Source of the DNA: Linepithema humile
Taxonomy: Eukaryota; Arthropoda; Insecta; Hymenoptera; Formicidae
Direction of reading: 5' to 3'
Length of the DNA: 64,000 bases
NCBI RefSeq assembly: GCF_040581485.1
Contig: NC_090133.1
Location: 28,050,139 to 28,114,138, forward strand
Position 1 is the stretch's first letter. Each line of letters opens with the position of its first letter. Below, in pieces: positions 50,401-62,927 of the stretch. The notes under the pieces were generated by a model, which saw only the letters and a list, made by a program, of their open reading frames with translations, made no database searches and had not been told where the DNA came from. The position numbers were made by a program, and so were the translations under genes.

Positions 50401-50836
50401 TCGAGTGTGCTTTTGAGTAAATCAAGTTCTTTCTTTATATCCTCACAATTGCAAGATTGGCCCTTCACAATGATTTAAGAATATCAATTGATTATCTGAC
50501 AAACGTAATAGTAGTATATAAAATTTAAAGAAAAGTTTTTGTGATATAGCATAGATATAATATTGATATAATATAGCGATATAATATAGTTTTTCTACAA
50601 TCATGCTTGTTGTTTGAATTGCATTATTTAAAATGCAACACCTGGTATATGTATAAGTTTCCAAAACGTAATAAACACAAATACAATATCAATATATATT
50701 GAATGCTATTTTATGCTCCTGATAAAGTCAGTGCTAATTGTTTAATATTATTAATGATATTGTTATTAACGATTCTTACATTTTTGTCAGAAGTTAAACT
50801 CGGCAAGTCCGCATAAATATCGATATCATCCTCCAT
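47445..50836 (-). CDS. FLASH / CASP8-associated protein 2 homologue
   Basis: Four exons on the minus strand (50836-50780, 50462-50290, 50215-49794, 49429-47445) join in phase to 878 residues. The start MEDDIDIYADLPSL resembles the acidic DIYxxL motif of FLASH. Residues 50-77, with NNLFSLLKTAKAEIVRKDK, match the conserved coiled-coil core of FLASH, preceded by a predicted coiled coil (about 24-50). FLASH works in the nucleus at histone locus bodies: its N-terminus binds Lsm11 of the U7 snRNP for histone pre-mRNA 3' cleavage. The remaining 800 residues are low complexity: Lys/Ser/Glu-rich, an Arg/Ser-rich stretch at about 310-445 and an acidic Asn/Asp/Thr/Lys-rich stretch at about 480-760, with a basic C-terminal part (SRRRKAVTL). 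The exon-3/4 acceptor was chosen by phase (AATTCAG then AAAGG); a nearer alternative gives a stop. Confidence 0.85.
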
Positions 50837-52200
50837 TGTCTGCGATTATCAATTCATTCCCCCGAAAATATCATACTATGATATTTTCTTACGCAATTGA
50901 ACTGTTAAATTTGCGTAAACTGCAGCTGATTTTGACAATACATGTTTTAGAACACACGTAACTCATTTACTAAACTATGTCCACAAATACCGCGTCATAT
51001 AATCCATAGAGCTATATAACATATTAGAGTGAGCCCCAAGTGAGTCTTCGCCGCAAGAACAAGTGTGTAGTACGCGACTCAAAGATAACAATCATAAGCG
51101 GGGATGTTTGTCTTTCTCCTGCATTCACTATCGTGTATGATGGGGGATATGAAAAACAAAGACAGACATGAGACAGACATCCCCACTCAGCAGAGAAAGT
51201 GAAGCTACCCCCACTTTTTCAAGGCTCACGCAGGTGTGCGTAGAGCTCAATGATATAACCCTAAATGCGCAGTATTTCTTTTTGAATGTTGGCAGCTCTG
51301 AATCCGGAGCTTCGCATCTTTCCCGCATGAGGTCTTCAACATCTATTTCGGATTCAGCCCGTCACTTTTGTATACTCTTAACGTTCGCAACGGAATAGCA
51401 GCATCCGCTAATTTCGTGGTCATGCCTGTATAGTTGTGCTTGCGTTTGTGTGTATTATAAGCGTACTTTCGCGTTTCCTAGTAACGTAGCGCGCAAGTGT
51501 ATCGCGCGTATCGACGGTCAACGACGCGTAGCGTCGGCCGAACGACGGACTTGGGCAACATCGGTGACAGTCGGTGACGGTGGCGACTGGCGACGATTCT
51601 CGAGCACGCCCGACGTAAAACGTCACTCGTGTGGTTTGCGCTTTTGTGACACGGATTTTCTCAGTGCCGCGAGGCGACGCGTGCGACGAAAAACGTGATA
51701 TCGCACGGTTATTTGTGCGCGTTTTTCTCCGTTTGCGGCTCTCTATCGTCGACGCGGCGCGTTTTTCAATCGTCGAACGTGTCTAGATATGCGCGGTAAG
51801 CAAACGCACGACGCGGCGGATCGGCGATCGGCAGTTGCAAAGCTGTGCGAGGTCCTTGGCGCGTATTGGTGAGCTTGCGCGGCGTGGCCGCCAGTGTAGT
51901 GGTGGTAATAGTAATAGTGGAATTTTCAAGGAGAAACTCGGAGAAACCACGTTTATCCCTGGGTCTACAGGTAAACATGCATCACGCGTAGTATGTACCT
52001 AAAGTATGGCAACGGCACGCGTAATGCGAGACTCGCGCATTCTTTTATCTCCCCGCGGCTATGCGACACAACACGGGTCGCCGCGACATGAAGCATCGGC
52101 GGACCTGTTGATATCGCGTGCTTATCTCGGCGACACTGCGAGCTGAAACTCGTTACGAATCGCGATCGCGATAGCGATATCGGCAATTATCGCCTGGTTT
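50837..52200. promoter_or_regulatory. Divergent CpG-rich island: FLASH promoter side and candidate canoe leader
   Basis: From about 51.0 kb the DNA becomes G+C-rich, and 51420-52190 is densely CpG-rich with GTCGGTGACAGTCGGTGACGG-like short repeats near 51565-51590. No coding exon fits on either strand. The FLASH-like ATG at 50836 points left, while canoe (from 56676, plus) needs an upstream untranslated exon because an acceptor sits directly before its ATG. A possible donor, CTACAG then GTAAAC, lies at 51970. The island may therefore serve both genes. Confidence 0.45.
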
Positions 52201-54449
52201 ACATTTTCGCACGAACCATCTGAGATTTGTCGGAATTAATATTTACTTGACTCTGCAGAAATTCAAATTGCGTCGCGTATTTTGAAAATCTTCACGAAAG
52301 GTCCACGATTATTTTGCGCATTACCTGCAGTGGCAGTTTGGACAATGTAAAACCAGTGTCCGTAATGCCGGAAATCGGTCCGAGTTCTCGAACCGAGAAA
52401 ATGTTAATTTTTATTTAAAGAACACGCATGTTTTTATCGTTGACAATTTTTGTACATGAAAATTCTGAATCATTTAATTATGGATTTCTTATATATTTAG
52501 ATTTTTCGAAAACAATAAAAAAATCGATATTCTAGATGGATATATATAAAACTATTGTAAATTCTTTCTCACATTCCCAGTGCTATGTACTATACGGATT
52601 TAAGCACTTGGAGGTATTCGATGTAATAACGATGCAATGATGTAACAATATATTTGCGATCTTTATGCTTCTGCGGCTTCTTTTGCAGTGCCGTAAGAAA
52701 GATTTATGAAGCTATTGCATCTTGCAGTGCTTTTGTTCCCTTTTCGAAATATGCAAACCGCGGATCAAAATTCTTATGTACGATCAATCACACTTTTGCT
52801 GAAATAGCGTAATGCATAGAAAGTATGAATAAGTAGAAAGTATTCACGGTGTGTTACCGTGCGTGTTCATGGTTAGTCTAATCCCGCAAACGCGAAAGTG
52901 CGACGATAAAAACTCGCGTAGTCTATAATATTTTGGCGAATAAACCGCTAGTAAGGATTATCGATAAAAAAAAATATAACCGAATTATATCAATTTAAGC
53001 CGTACTGATCGTATAAAAATTTATTTTATCCAAAGTATTTTTCTCCGGCATCGACATAAAATCGCGTACAGCTAATCAATGCGCGGATAGACTTTAGGAG
53101 GTCTTTGAGAATCCTTGCTGCGATTGCTCGGATGACTGGGGAGAAAGTACGCGCGATGAATACTTTTTGTATTAATTTGCAGCATCGCGTATTTGATGAC
53201 AGGAACATTTATAGATTAAGAATGATAGACGAAGAATGAGAGGGGCGAGGGGAGGTGCAGAGGAAGGTACAATGCTCTTTTTCCGCGGGAATGTTCATTA
53301 CGGAACGTACACAAAGTGGCGATATCTAAAAACACATAGCAAGACAGGAAACGGCCGTTTAAACGCAATGAAGAAGTCATTAGTATGCACATCGTCTATG
53401 ATATACATATATTAACACGATAGCGTAATACGGTTTTGTTTTATACAATTAAACACTTGACAATTGCCAGTGCTGGAAGGATCAGCGGCATCTCTTCAAT
53501 CAGAACTGTGGAATTTTTATGTCAGATTGCTAGCTTCGCACACCTGTTATTATGCGATCGCGTTTTTTATATCATATCGTCTTGTACACGAACACATCTA
53601 CGAAGCATCTGCTGATCCCGTCCGAACACTTCCGCGAGGCCGGCTATTACATTCTTATTGATTATTTTTCGCGTTTTACCGGTTTTTTTCGAGGATAAAA
53701 TCCGTATTGCTCGTTTAGTCATTTGCGCAATTAACTCAACTTTTCTATCGACTGAATGACATGAGAATATTCTTCCACTGTTTCCGGTGCGTCGTTGACT
53801 AAGCACGACGAGCAGTCTAGAGCACGATACATACAACAATTACATGCATCACTGAATTTCATGGTGACGGCACGAACGGTACAATCTATCAATTGTTTCT
53901 AAATTAGTATTACAAGTTCAAGTTTCAAGATATTGAGGTTCCATGTTTTCAGCCGTTGTAAATATTTTTGGAGGTTATGCCAGTCTCGCAAAATAATTTG
54001 TGAATGTTAAAAATTTGATGAACGTATATAAGCTGAAGAACTAACAACACCTTTCGACTGTGGTCAGTTTGTATTATTACCTGGGAATTTCTAGTGTCCG
54101 AGCAACTTCGATAGTTTGGATCTCTCAAGATCGAACGGCAAACACCCCAAACTTTTTTTATTCTAAATAAATTCGTCTTATTGCAAGTATGTGTGTTGCA
54201 CTGAAATATTTTAAGTATTATCAAAACGAGCGCGTTATCATGCAAGTGCATGATAGGAGAGAAAGGAATGGAAAGATAATGAACAAGGAGAAACAGAAAG
54301 GTGTAATACAAACCTGAGAAATTTGATATAATGCGGTTCACGTCACGATGTAATGGAAGAAAGCAGGCGGAAGAAATGGACAATACGCAACAGGGCGGAA
54401 CGGAATCGCAAGCAGTGGAATCATCTCTAAAATTCTCCAAATACACATG
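52201..54449. other. Putative canoe 5' intron, no exon recognised
   Basis: Moderately AT-rich DNA without recognised exons. Short open frames at 53026-53208 and 53464-53661 are unrecognised. If the leader exon at 51-52 kb is correct, this is intron. Confidence 0.35.
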
Positions 54450-54870
54450 AAAAAAAAAATGAAACCACCAACTTACCGCTTGACGCGCGCGTTCTACGAT
54501 CAATCGTTCGGCCCGGAGCGATCGCGGAGCATTTTTTATGTCAAAAAAGAACATATTTTGCGTGGTTCGATCATGAAGATATCGCGAAACGGTTTTAACG
54601 TTCACCAGGACCTGTCGAGGGGGGAGGACGGATGTCCGCGAGGAAAGTTCCCCACTTTCTCGGGATCCATTGAAGTTACATCGTCGATTTGTCAGTCGCT
54701 TTGCCGTACCCGACGTGAGTGAACGTACGGTGGTTATCGCGCGTGGAATTCAACGAGTGCCATTGGGTGTGGCGGCGGCGGCGGCAGCGGCGGCGAGTTG
54801 TTGCACACCATTGTCGAATGAATCGCGAGTGAGCGACACGCACGCAGTGTGTATGATATATTGGGAACGT
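54450..54870 (+). promoter_or_regulatory. CpG-rich island with candidate alternative canoe leader exon
   Basis: A second compact G+C-rich island. A strong donor sequence, CCCGAC followed by GTGAGT (GT at 54714-54715), would end a leader exon starting near 54480. A (GGC)n run lies at 54771-54796 just past the donor. The frame before the donor has early stops in the phases I checked, so it would be untranslated. The 56674 acceptor before the canoe ATG is the natural partner. Confidence 0.4.
54771..54796. repeat. (GGC)n triplet repeat
   Basis: GGCGGCGGCGGCGGCAGCGG type run, continuing to CGGCGAG. It lies inside the CpG-rich island upstream of canoe. Confidence 0.9.
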
Positions 54871-56675
54871 TGCCAAAAAGTTTTCAATGCGAACTCCGTT
54901 CTTTTTACACGCAAAAAAAAAAAAAAACACGAATTTCTTACTTGCACGAATAAATTCCGTTTTACCGCCTAATTTCATACGAAAGTGAAAAGAAAGAAAA
55001 CATTTAAGCATAAAACGGAGCATTTATTGGAATACTCGGTATGAATAGAGTAAATACGAACTAACCTTGAGTTGAAATTCTTTAGAAAGCTATTGTTAAG
55101 AGAATCACTTTTTTAGGTTTTCGTTCAAAACTTTTACGAAGGATAATTGAAGCATTGATCATTTTGTATCGAGCTATTGGCAAAATCAATTTTTACATTA
55201 ATCGCAACAATTTCGATGTTTAAAGTGTGAGTTTTGTAAGAACTGTGGATTCCGTTCCCGGGAAATGTAGTGATGGATTGACTTCGTGAATCGACGACGA
55301 GAAATGCGAGAAATGCGAAAAAAGCATTTTCTCAAGGTTGAAAAAATGACCGTACCTGAGTGAGTACAATACCAAAATAAAGTGACTTCAAAGCAATAGA
55401 GCTAGTAATAAATGCGATATTTATAACTGTGTTCTCTTGTGCGCGACTAAAGTAGAGAAACATTAGGACGTTTGCAATTTTTGGGTCAATTATTTGCCAA
55501 TTAATTATAAAATAAAATTATAAGGGCGAAAGATAGGGATAAGAAAAAAGTTAGAATAATATAAACCGAAAAGGGTTAAACGGAACTCAGCGGGTGATTT
55601 GCTTTGAAATTGTTGGTAAACGAATGTCTGTGAAGCTAACAGTGCCAACTTCACAAACATAAAACGCGACGAAAAAACGTGCAGCACAATATTTATAAAT
55701 TTCCAACTGTATATATAAGATTGACAATAAGACCGATTGTGCGTGAACTAAAAACCTGCGACAATGTGTAAGAACATTTTGAAAAGGGGCACGTATCTCT
55801 GTGAAAGACGGACAGGCTTGATCACTATAGGTGTATAAAGATTAAAAGGAGATAGCGTATCGTCTGGAACCGTAAATGAGCCTTTAGAAATGCAGAGGCT
55901 TGTCTTCGTTTTGTGACCGGTGTTTACCGACTCCGCGGCACTAAAGCCCTGAATGCTTGCCGGTAGCTCGTAACAGACATGTTTTTTTCTCATCTTACGG
56001 TGCGTAGTAATAGTCAAAAATGAGATAGTGGCCGAAAGAGAGGAAAAGTTACGCTTGTAAGAGCTGTTTGATATAAGTAGGTATTTAAAAAAATGGGTTG
56101 GTCTCGCCACTCATTTGGATTCAAGAAATTTTCTTCAAATTTTTCCTGTAATATTTAATAGACGTACTTTCTCGCTTAAGTAGTCGATTGCACGGTTTAA
56201 TTGCTTCACGTTCGCGTAGATAATAAAAAGAATTGGTGAGTCACTCTTATGGATATGAGAAGCAATAATGCATCTGATTGTACGCGTGCGCTTAGAGGAG
56301 ATATGTACCTTTCGTCTTGAACGCATTATGCGCAGGGTGTTCGATTTAATCTGCCAGTACTTTAGAAACGAATAAACTTAGACGAAAAATAAAAAGAGCA
56401 CTCTTAATGAAGTTACTCGGAGATGATTTTCAGTGTGACGAAATGAGTCAATCGATTAATTTCAAATTTTTATTGTTATAAAGTAGACAGTTTTAACTAA
56501 TAAACCTAAAACTTATAAAAATAAAAATTATTTTTAATAACTTTGCAATGACAAAAATTGGAGCGCCGCCACTTTGTGAATTTTTGTTTGCTTTTTTTAA
56601 TTTTTTAGATTCATGCACTGGATTATTTAATTAATTTTGTTTTAATATTGTAGTTTATATATCGTGTTTTTTAGG
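54871..56675. other. Upstream of canoe coding start, probable intron
   Basis: No exon was recognised. A 120-codon minus-strand open frame at 55748-56110 is not a family I know and lacks splice-flanked neighbours. A TTTTTTAG acceptor ends at 56674, two bases before the canoe ATG, so this DNA is most likely intronic. Confidence 0.45.
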
Positions 56676-59292
56676 ATGGCAACGGAATTGGCGAACAAGA
56701 AAGCAGAGCGAGAAGCTCTCAGAGGAGTCATACAACAGTGGAATGCCAATCGTTTAGATTTGTTCGAACTTTCGGAGCCTAACGAAGTGAGTATCGCCGA
56801 TGCGACTGTAAATTGCATTTAAAGTTTTATACTACCTTAAAGTTTATATTATTTCTTTTATTGCAGGATCTGGAGTTTCATGGGGTAATGAGATTTTACT
56901 TTCAAGACAGCGGCCAGAAGGTTGCTACCAAATGCATCAGGGTTGCTTCGGATGCGACCAGTCAGGCGGTAATAGAAACGCTCATTGAAAAATTTCGTCC
57001 TGATATGAGAATGTTATCTATTCCTGAATACGCTCTTTATGAAATTCATGAGAATGGAGGTAAGCGGAATTGTTTACATTGTATCATAGAACAAAATTTA
57101 ATTGGATGACTGAAAAATACAGATTATACTGTTGAATTATGCGTATAAATACGATCTAAATTTAATATAATGAAATTTTCTTTTTATCCATAGAAGAGCG
57201 TAAACTTGGCTTAGAAGAGAAACCTTTGCTCGTACAATTAAATTGGCATATAGACGACCGTGAGGGACGCTTCTTATTGAGAAGAATTGATGATAAAACT
57301 AATGCGCAGGGTGTCGGCCTTATTTCGGACGGTTCTAGCTTCCGAAGAAAGCTGAGCAAGCGGGAAAAGAAGCAGATCAAAAAACAAGAAAAGCTCAGTC
57401 GACTGAAGAGCTTGGAGCAGGATGAGAATGCTGCACCTGGCGATCAGAACGGCGTCGCTGAGAAGCTCTACACGGGTTAGCTAATTTTATTTTTATATTA
57501 TTTGTCTGAATTTATCAAATAGTTGGAACTTTTCTAAAAATATGTGCGATTAAAGAGAATTTATTGTTGTAATATTTTCTAATGACATTTTAATTCAGTA
57601 GGTTGCGTAAATGCAATCAGGTCAACTACTGATAACCGCATTATTATACTATTTAAAGAAACTTATAAATCAAAATACTTTCTCAGATTATTTTCTTCTG
57701 ATTTTAATGATGATGGCGCTTTCAGAGCTACCTGAAACCAGTTTCACGAGAAGCATCTCGAATCCAGAAGCGGTGATGAGGCGCCGTCGTCAACAGAAAC
57801 TAGAGAGGAAGCTCCAGCAATTTCGCAGCAAAGACGGCGGCCCCGACACGGGTGGCACGTTGAAAATTTATGGCGAGGCGTTGTGCAAGGATGTGCCATA
57901 CAAAACGCTGTTGCTCAGTGTACGAGATTCCGCCGCTCAGGTTGTGCGAGAGATGCTTTCTAAGTACGGCCTAGATAAAGTGGATTCACAATTATATTGT
58001 CTTGTGCAGGTTAGCATATGTGATTATTATTTATCCGCGGACAAAATGTTATATACGAGAAATGGATAATTTAAAAATGATGCAAGCTGATTCAGACTCT
58101 GAATAATTAAAAAATAATATGAAAAAGATGGAATAGAGAGCATTGTGCATGTTTTTTTATGTTTGAAATTATGGATATAATTTCCACAAATAGAAAGATG
58201 GGAATGTTACGACCGCAGATTGGATTATCGGTAAAAAAATAACTAATAATGTGGTCCTTAGATTCCATAATTGTCAAAAGTTAAAAATAGCAAATTAAAT
58301 TAATTAATTGTAGTTGAATGAAACAAATACTCAAATTAAAATATGAGATATAAACGCACCAGATGATCTCCACATCTTGAAGAATATCAGATGTGAAAGT
58401 TTTTCAATTGAAATGTTATTCTAACGATTGTTAAGTTTGGAATGAGTATCTATGAGAAAGGAAACTTATGTAAGAAAGAAGAGAGGAGATTTCTGAGACC
58501 AATCTTATTATAAGATATAGACATCGTCTAAAATCGTTATTTCAATCAAAATTATGGTCATTAGTGATCCGATGATTAGAAATCACAGAAGAGGAAATTT
58601 TGTATCCTCCACAATGAGAGGAGCTATCTAATTTGTTCTTGTGGGTTTTAACAATATTCTGCAACGTACTTATTCTAGAGAAAGCACTTTTAAAACCATA
58701 ACTTTTTAAAACCGTAATGCAAACATTTTTCTGATATAGACTTATTAACAATATAACAAAAAGAATTATGAAAAAAGCAACCCATTAAAAGAAGGAGACT
58801 GAGATCTTGCATTTTTCCGTTTGTCTTTGTATATTCTTTTCCCTTTTTCTTATCTCTCCTTTCAAATTCATACTTCTCTTTTTAAATCTTTTAGGGTCAC
58901 TGTATTCCTATTATAATATCTTTCTCTTTCCTTTTTATATATATTTTTGCACTCGTCTTTTTATTTCTTAATCCAACATTTCCTGAGTAAACTACTTTTT
59001 AAAAAAGAAAGAAGAGACATTACAAACATTTTTTAATATCATGATTATATCAAATTTTATATTTTTGTAAATATCTATATATTTCTATGATTCGGCTTGA
59101 TGATAAGCTTTTAATGTCTCGAAAATTAAATGCGAATTTCAGATAAAAAGGTACATAAATCGTATAAATAACGTGTTTTATTTATGATGCAGGTTAATAG
59201 TGAGAATATGGGCAGCAACGTGCATCAGGAATATATATTGGACGACGACGAGTGTCCCTTGGCGATATTAATGAACCATCCTTCTACGCGAG
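56676..59292 (+). CDS. cno: Canoe / afadin, N-terminal part (gene continues past right edge)
   Basis: Five coding exons (56676-56786, 56867-57059, 57194-57475, 57726-58009, 59193-59292) join in phase to 323 residues plus one base. Canoe/afadin is the large scaffold that links nectin/E-cadherin adherens junctions to F-actin and binds Rap1/Ras-GTP through its RA domains. The start MATELANKKAEREALRG is the family's N-terminus. The first RA domain spans about 38-135 (HGVMRFYFQDSGQKVATKC, then PLLVQLNW). The linker is basic (KREKKQIKKQEK, MRRRRQQKLERK). The second RA domain is about 243-320 (LKIYGEALCKDVPYKTLLLS, ending DDDECPLAIL). FHA, DIL, PDZ and actin-binding parts must lie to the right. The exon-3 donor is GTTAGC, weaker than the others. 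An acceptor directly before the ATG implies upstream leader exons. Confidence 0.94.
58010..59192 (+). other. Canoe intron 4
   Basis: A 1.2 kb intron between GTTAGC (58010) and the acceptor ATGCAG (ending 59192). Unremarkable AT-rich DNA; no nested gene was seen. Confidence 0.85.
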
Positions 59293-62200
59293 GTAAGAAC
59301 TTTTTCACATTTATCTCAATAATTACGTAAGAGATGACGTAAGGGGAAAGTTAATATCAGCTGATAAGGGCGGAAGTTTGATAAAGGAGGTGACAGAAGG
59401 GGGAGGGTAAAAATCGAATGATAGAGAGAGCGGTCGAAGGGGGATGCAAGGTTAGCAAAGGAGGACGACCAATGCCAATATCGCCTCAGTTGGCTCGCTG
59501 TCGTTAGTACCGGCACTAGTGCGCGGGCGCTGTCGTTGTTGCCTTCGTCTCTCGTCGTCTTTGCCCTCATTTCGAAGTCGCCATTCGTAGCAAAATAATG
59601 GCCCGCGATTCCGACAATTGAACATGTTGGAGCTGAAATTTGCGCAACGAGTCGAGTGCAATCGGTGATCCCATCTACAATGGAGATCTGATCGTTCTAT
59701 AGTATTACCTCGCGTAAAAATATGTGATGATCTAACGCCGCGCTCTAACTACACTAATTCGTATACATTAATTTGTACAAATGTTTTGTCTACTTGAGAA
59801 TGTTTGCATGTCAAATTCAAAGTTCCTGACCAGTTTTTGACTTTGCGTCTGTTCGCAAAAACAGGACGAAAGTGTTTTCACCCATGCTGGCATGTTTGGT
59901 GATCCATTGTGACTTGAATGGGGTAAAAAATGGTTGTACTATTTTCTCGCAACGAACGAATGTATAAATACGACGCAAAAGTATTAATACTCAGTGACGA
60001 ACTCCGTTGACCTGTCGAAGCGTGAGAGAAGATTTAACAGCGATAAAACCGGATCCACCCACTTGCACGGTTATAATGTCCCGTAATCGCACGAAGATGC
60101 AAATATAGCCGCTACAATTATACAGAGAATAATACGACATGGAACGTTGAAAGCGTGACGTCATCGAACTCGATTAGCTCATCGTTGTCGTATATCAAGG
60201 GTAGTTCGTAGTGAAAGTAGATCCACCCACTCACGCAATTATGATACTTCGTACTCCGTACGAAAGGATAAACAACTGTTACGCACAAGTACGTCGTAAG
60301 AGCGTTAATCGCCGGCGCTGTCGCATCTGACGAGGGACGATCACGGCGAAATCTCAAAGCAACACGTAAATCATTAGCTATTGTGTGCTTACAGACTGTC
60401 CTTATGAATCGTTCTGCGTTAATTATCGATGCGATCTCTCTTTGCAAGGTGCATCAGCAAATGCGAGCGTTAAGTGGGGAAATTGTCGACTTGAGAAATG
60501 TCGTCGACCGTGATTGACGACGATTGATCGTTGGATTTATCGTTGCACGTCAGCACTTGGCATCCTGAGCAAGTCACTGTCCAGTCATCGATATGACTTT
60601 CTTACGAGTCGCACAATCCGCAATTATGGCCTGTAAACACTGCGATTTCGTCGAGGACGCGATCAATATCTGCGGGAATTGTAACACGAGGTGCATCATT
60701 GTCGGAATCCGAAGCAGCGCTTTTATGCGATTATCAGCGCGATAGTGTGGACCATCCTTGCATATCGTTTTGATATGTTTATACACGACTATTATTAACG
60801 CGAATCCCAATTTGTACGCATCGACATTTTTCTCAAGCATAACGCCAATAGCGATTGTAAAACGTTGTTCAACGACACGACCAGTTAGGCAGGATTGTAA
60901 TTCTTCTTCCTGAATTATGATTAATAATAAGAAGCGAACGGACATTGCATCTCCAATTTGTTTCCGATACTTAAGTCTGGGCGACGACACATAAGTCAAA
61001 CACATCTGCCTTCCTCGCAAGAATAGATTGTGGATAAATTTGGATCTTGTCGCAAGTATTATTAGCGGGAATTGATGCGAGAAGAGATTTTATTACATGT
61101 CAACGCCTTCATCGAATTAGCAACTAGTTAAGATTCGTCTATTCGACCAGTTTTGAGGGACCAGCGAATTTTCAAGCTGCACGAGGAAACAACGAAGGAA
61201 GTGAACGGGAAGTGACAAGGAGGACCAATAATTAGCAGCAGCAATAATTGACGAAGGGACCACGGAAGTTTAGTAAATAAGACGATCGACGCCACTATGA
61301 TGGATTGGGGAATACGACGTAAGCTGTTATTAAAGCTGGCAGAATCATGCATGACGCATTAGCTGAACTTTTTTTTGTTACATGATATGTGTGATATTAT
61401 ATGTTATGGAACCCCAATGTTAATTTATTAAAACGTATTATTTAAACATTACACTATAAATTGCAATGTCGAGAAGATTTCTTTTACTTAGAGATAATGT
61501 GTATCTCTTTTGTTCAATTTATTTTACTTCAGCAGAACGTGTTCCGCAAGGAAGTAGCCCTTACATTTTATTATGCAAACTTTTACTCGTGGAATTTTTC
61601 GATTACAAAGATTTGTCTTTTGTCTTGTTTGCATGCACATTTGACCTGATGTTAGAAAAATGAAATAATAGTGAATAATATCGAAAGGTACAAAACTGTA
61701 GTGCAGAAAGAATCAGCTGCGACAGAATTTTCGTAGTTTCGCCGCGATGCAAAATTTTCTCAATTTAGGATTTCTTATCAGTGCAAGTAGACATAAAAGA
61801 GGGTGTGTAATGGCAATGCAAATAAGAATGATCTTATGACAGTGCGAATAAAGGAGAGGAATAATTTTAGAAGAGAAGGAAAATGAGACCTAATGAAATT
61901 TTACTTTTCCACTAAATTGCAATTTTTATATTATGTTTTCGGTGTACATTGTGCACACTTTTTACACATCGCGCGCGCGACGACGAGTCGGCATGGCAAA
62001 CGAGTGTGAACGCCGGAATTGGGTGCACGAAAAATCAATAAAACGTCGGAACGACAGCATGCGTTGTATGTCGACCTACATTTGAGCATTAACGTTGCTA
62101 TCTTGGTTTCTCTAAAAAAAAAAAAAAACCGCCTAGTTTTCTCTTTTTTCATTCGATAGTAGTCACGTGCTCCGCTTTCGATTTTTTTTTGTACATATCA

Positions 62201-62766
62201 ATACATGACAATTTTTCTGAATGAAATTGTTACTCGATCGGTAATGTGATGATGACGAATAACATTTCCGGCCGGAACTATTTGTGTCGCTTCGAGTAGT
62301 ATCAGTATCGAGCTATTAAAGGCTGTCATTACATAATATATTTTATTTGTATCAATTATTGTACTCGAAGTGTCTTACATTAGATGCGAATTCTTTTTTA
62401 ATCAATCTTTTCAACTGAAATATTACAATATTTAAGCTGTGTCAAGAATTGTAGTAACTTTATTGTATATACTTCATTTCAAACTATAGTTTATTTCTTT
62501 TAAATAATTCAGTGAACATTAATGCTGATTACATTGTGTTCGAATCGATATCAATAGATTAACAATTCCTACAAATTAATTCTGTATGTGACTATTAAAA
62601 GAAACGGCGAAGCAATCATAATGGTATGATAGATTAGTATCATAGGATAGTGAAAAGGGAGAGTTATTACTTGCTAATTGCATTGCCTCGTGTGGATCTG
62701 TTTTCTTCTTCAGACAACAGGTTATAAAAATATCTAACTTTGTAGATCAGTGTTATATGTGAAGAA

Positions 62767-62812
<46 letters not shown>

Positions 62813-62861
62813 TTATATCATATATATCATATATCATTATATCATATCATTATATCATTAT

Positions 62862-62927
<66 letters not shown>

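Noticed and set aside
55748..56110. A 120-codon minus-strand frame upstream of canoe
   Set aside because: It carries no known motif and no splice-flanked neighbours; most likely intronic.
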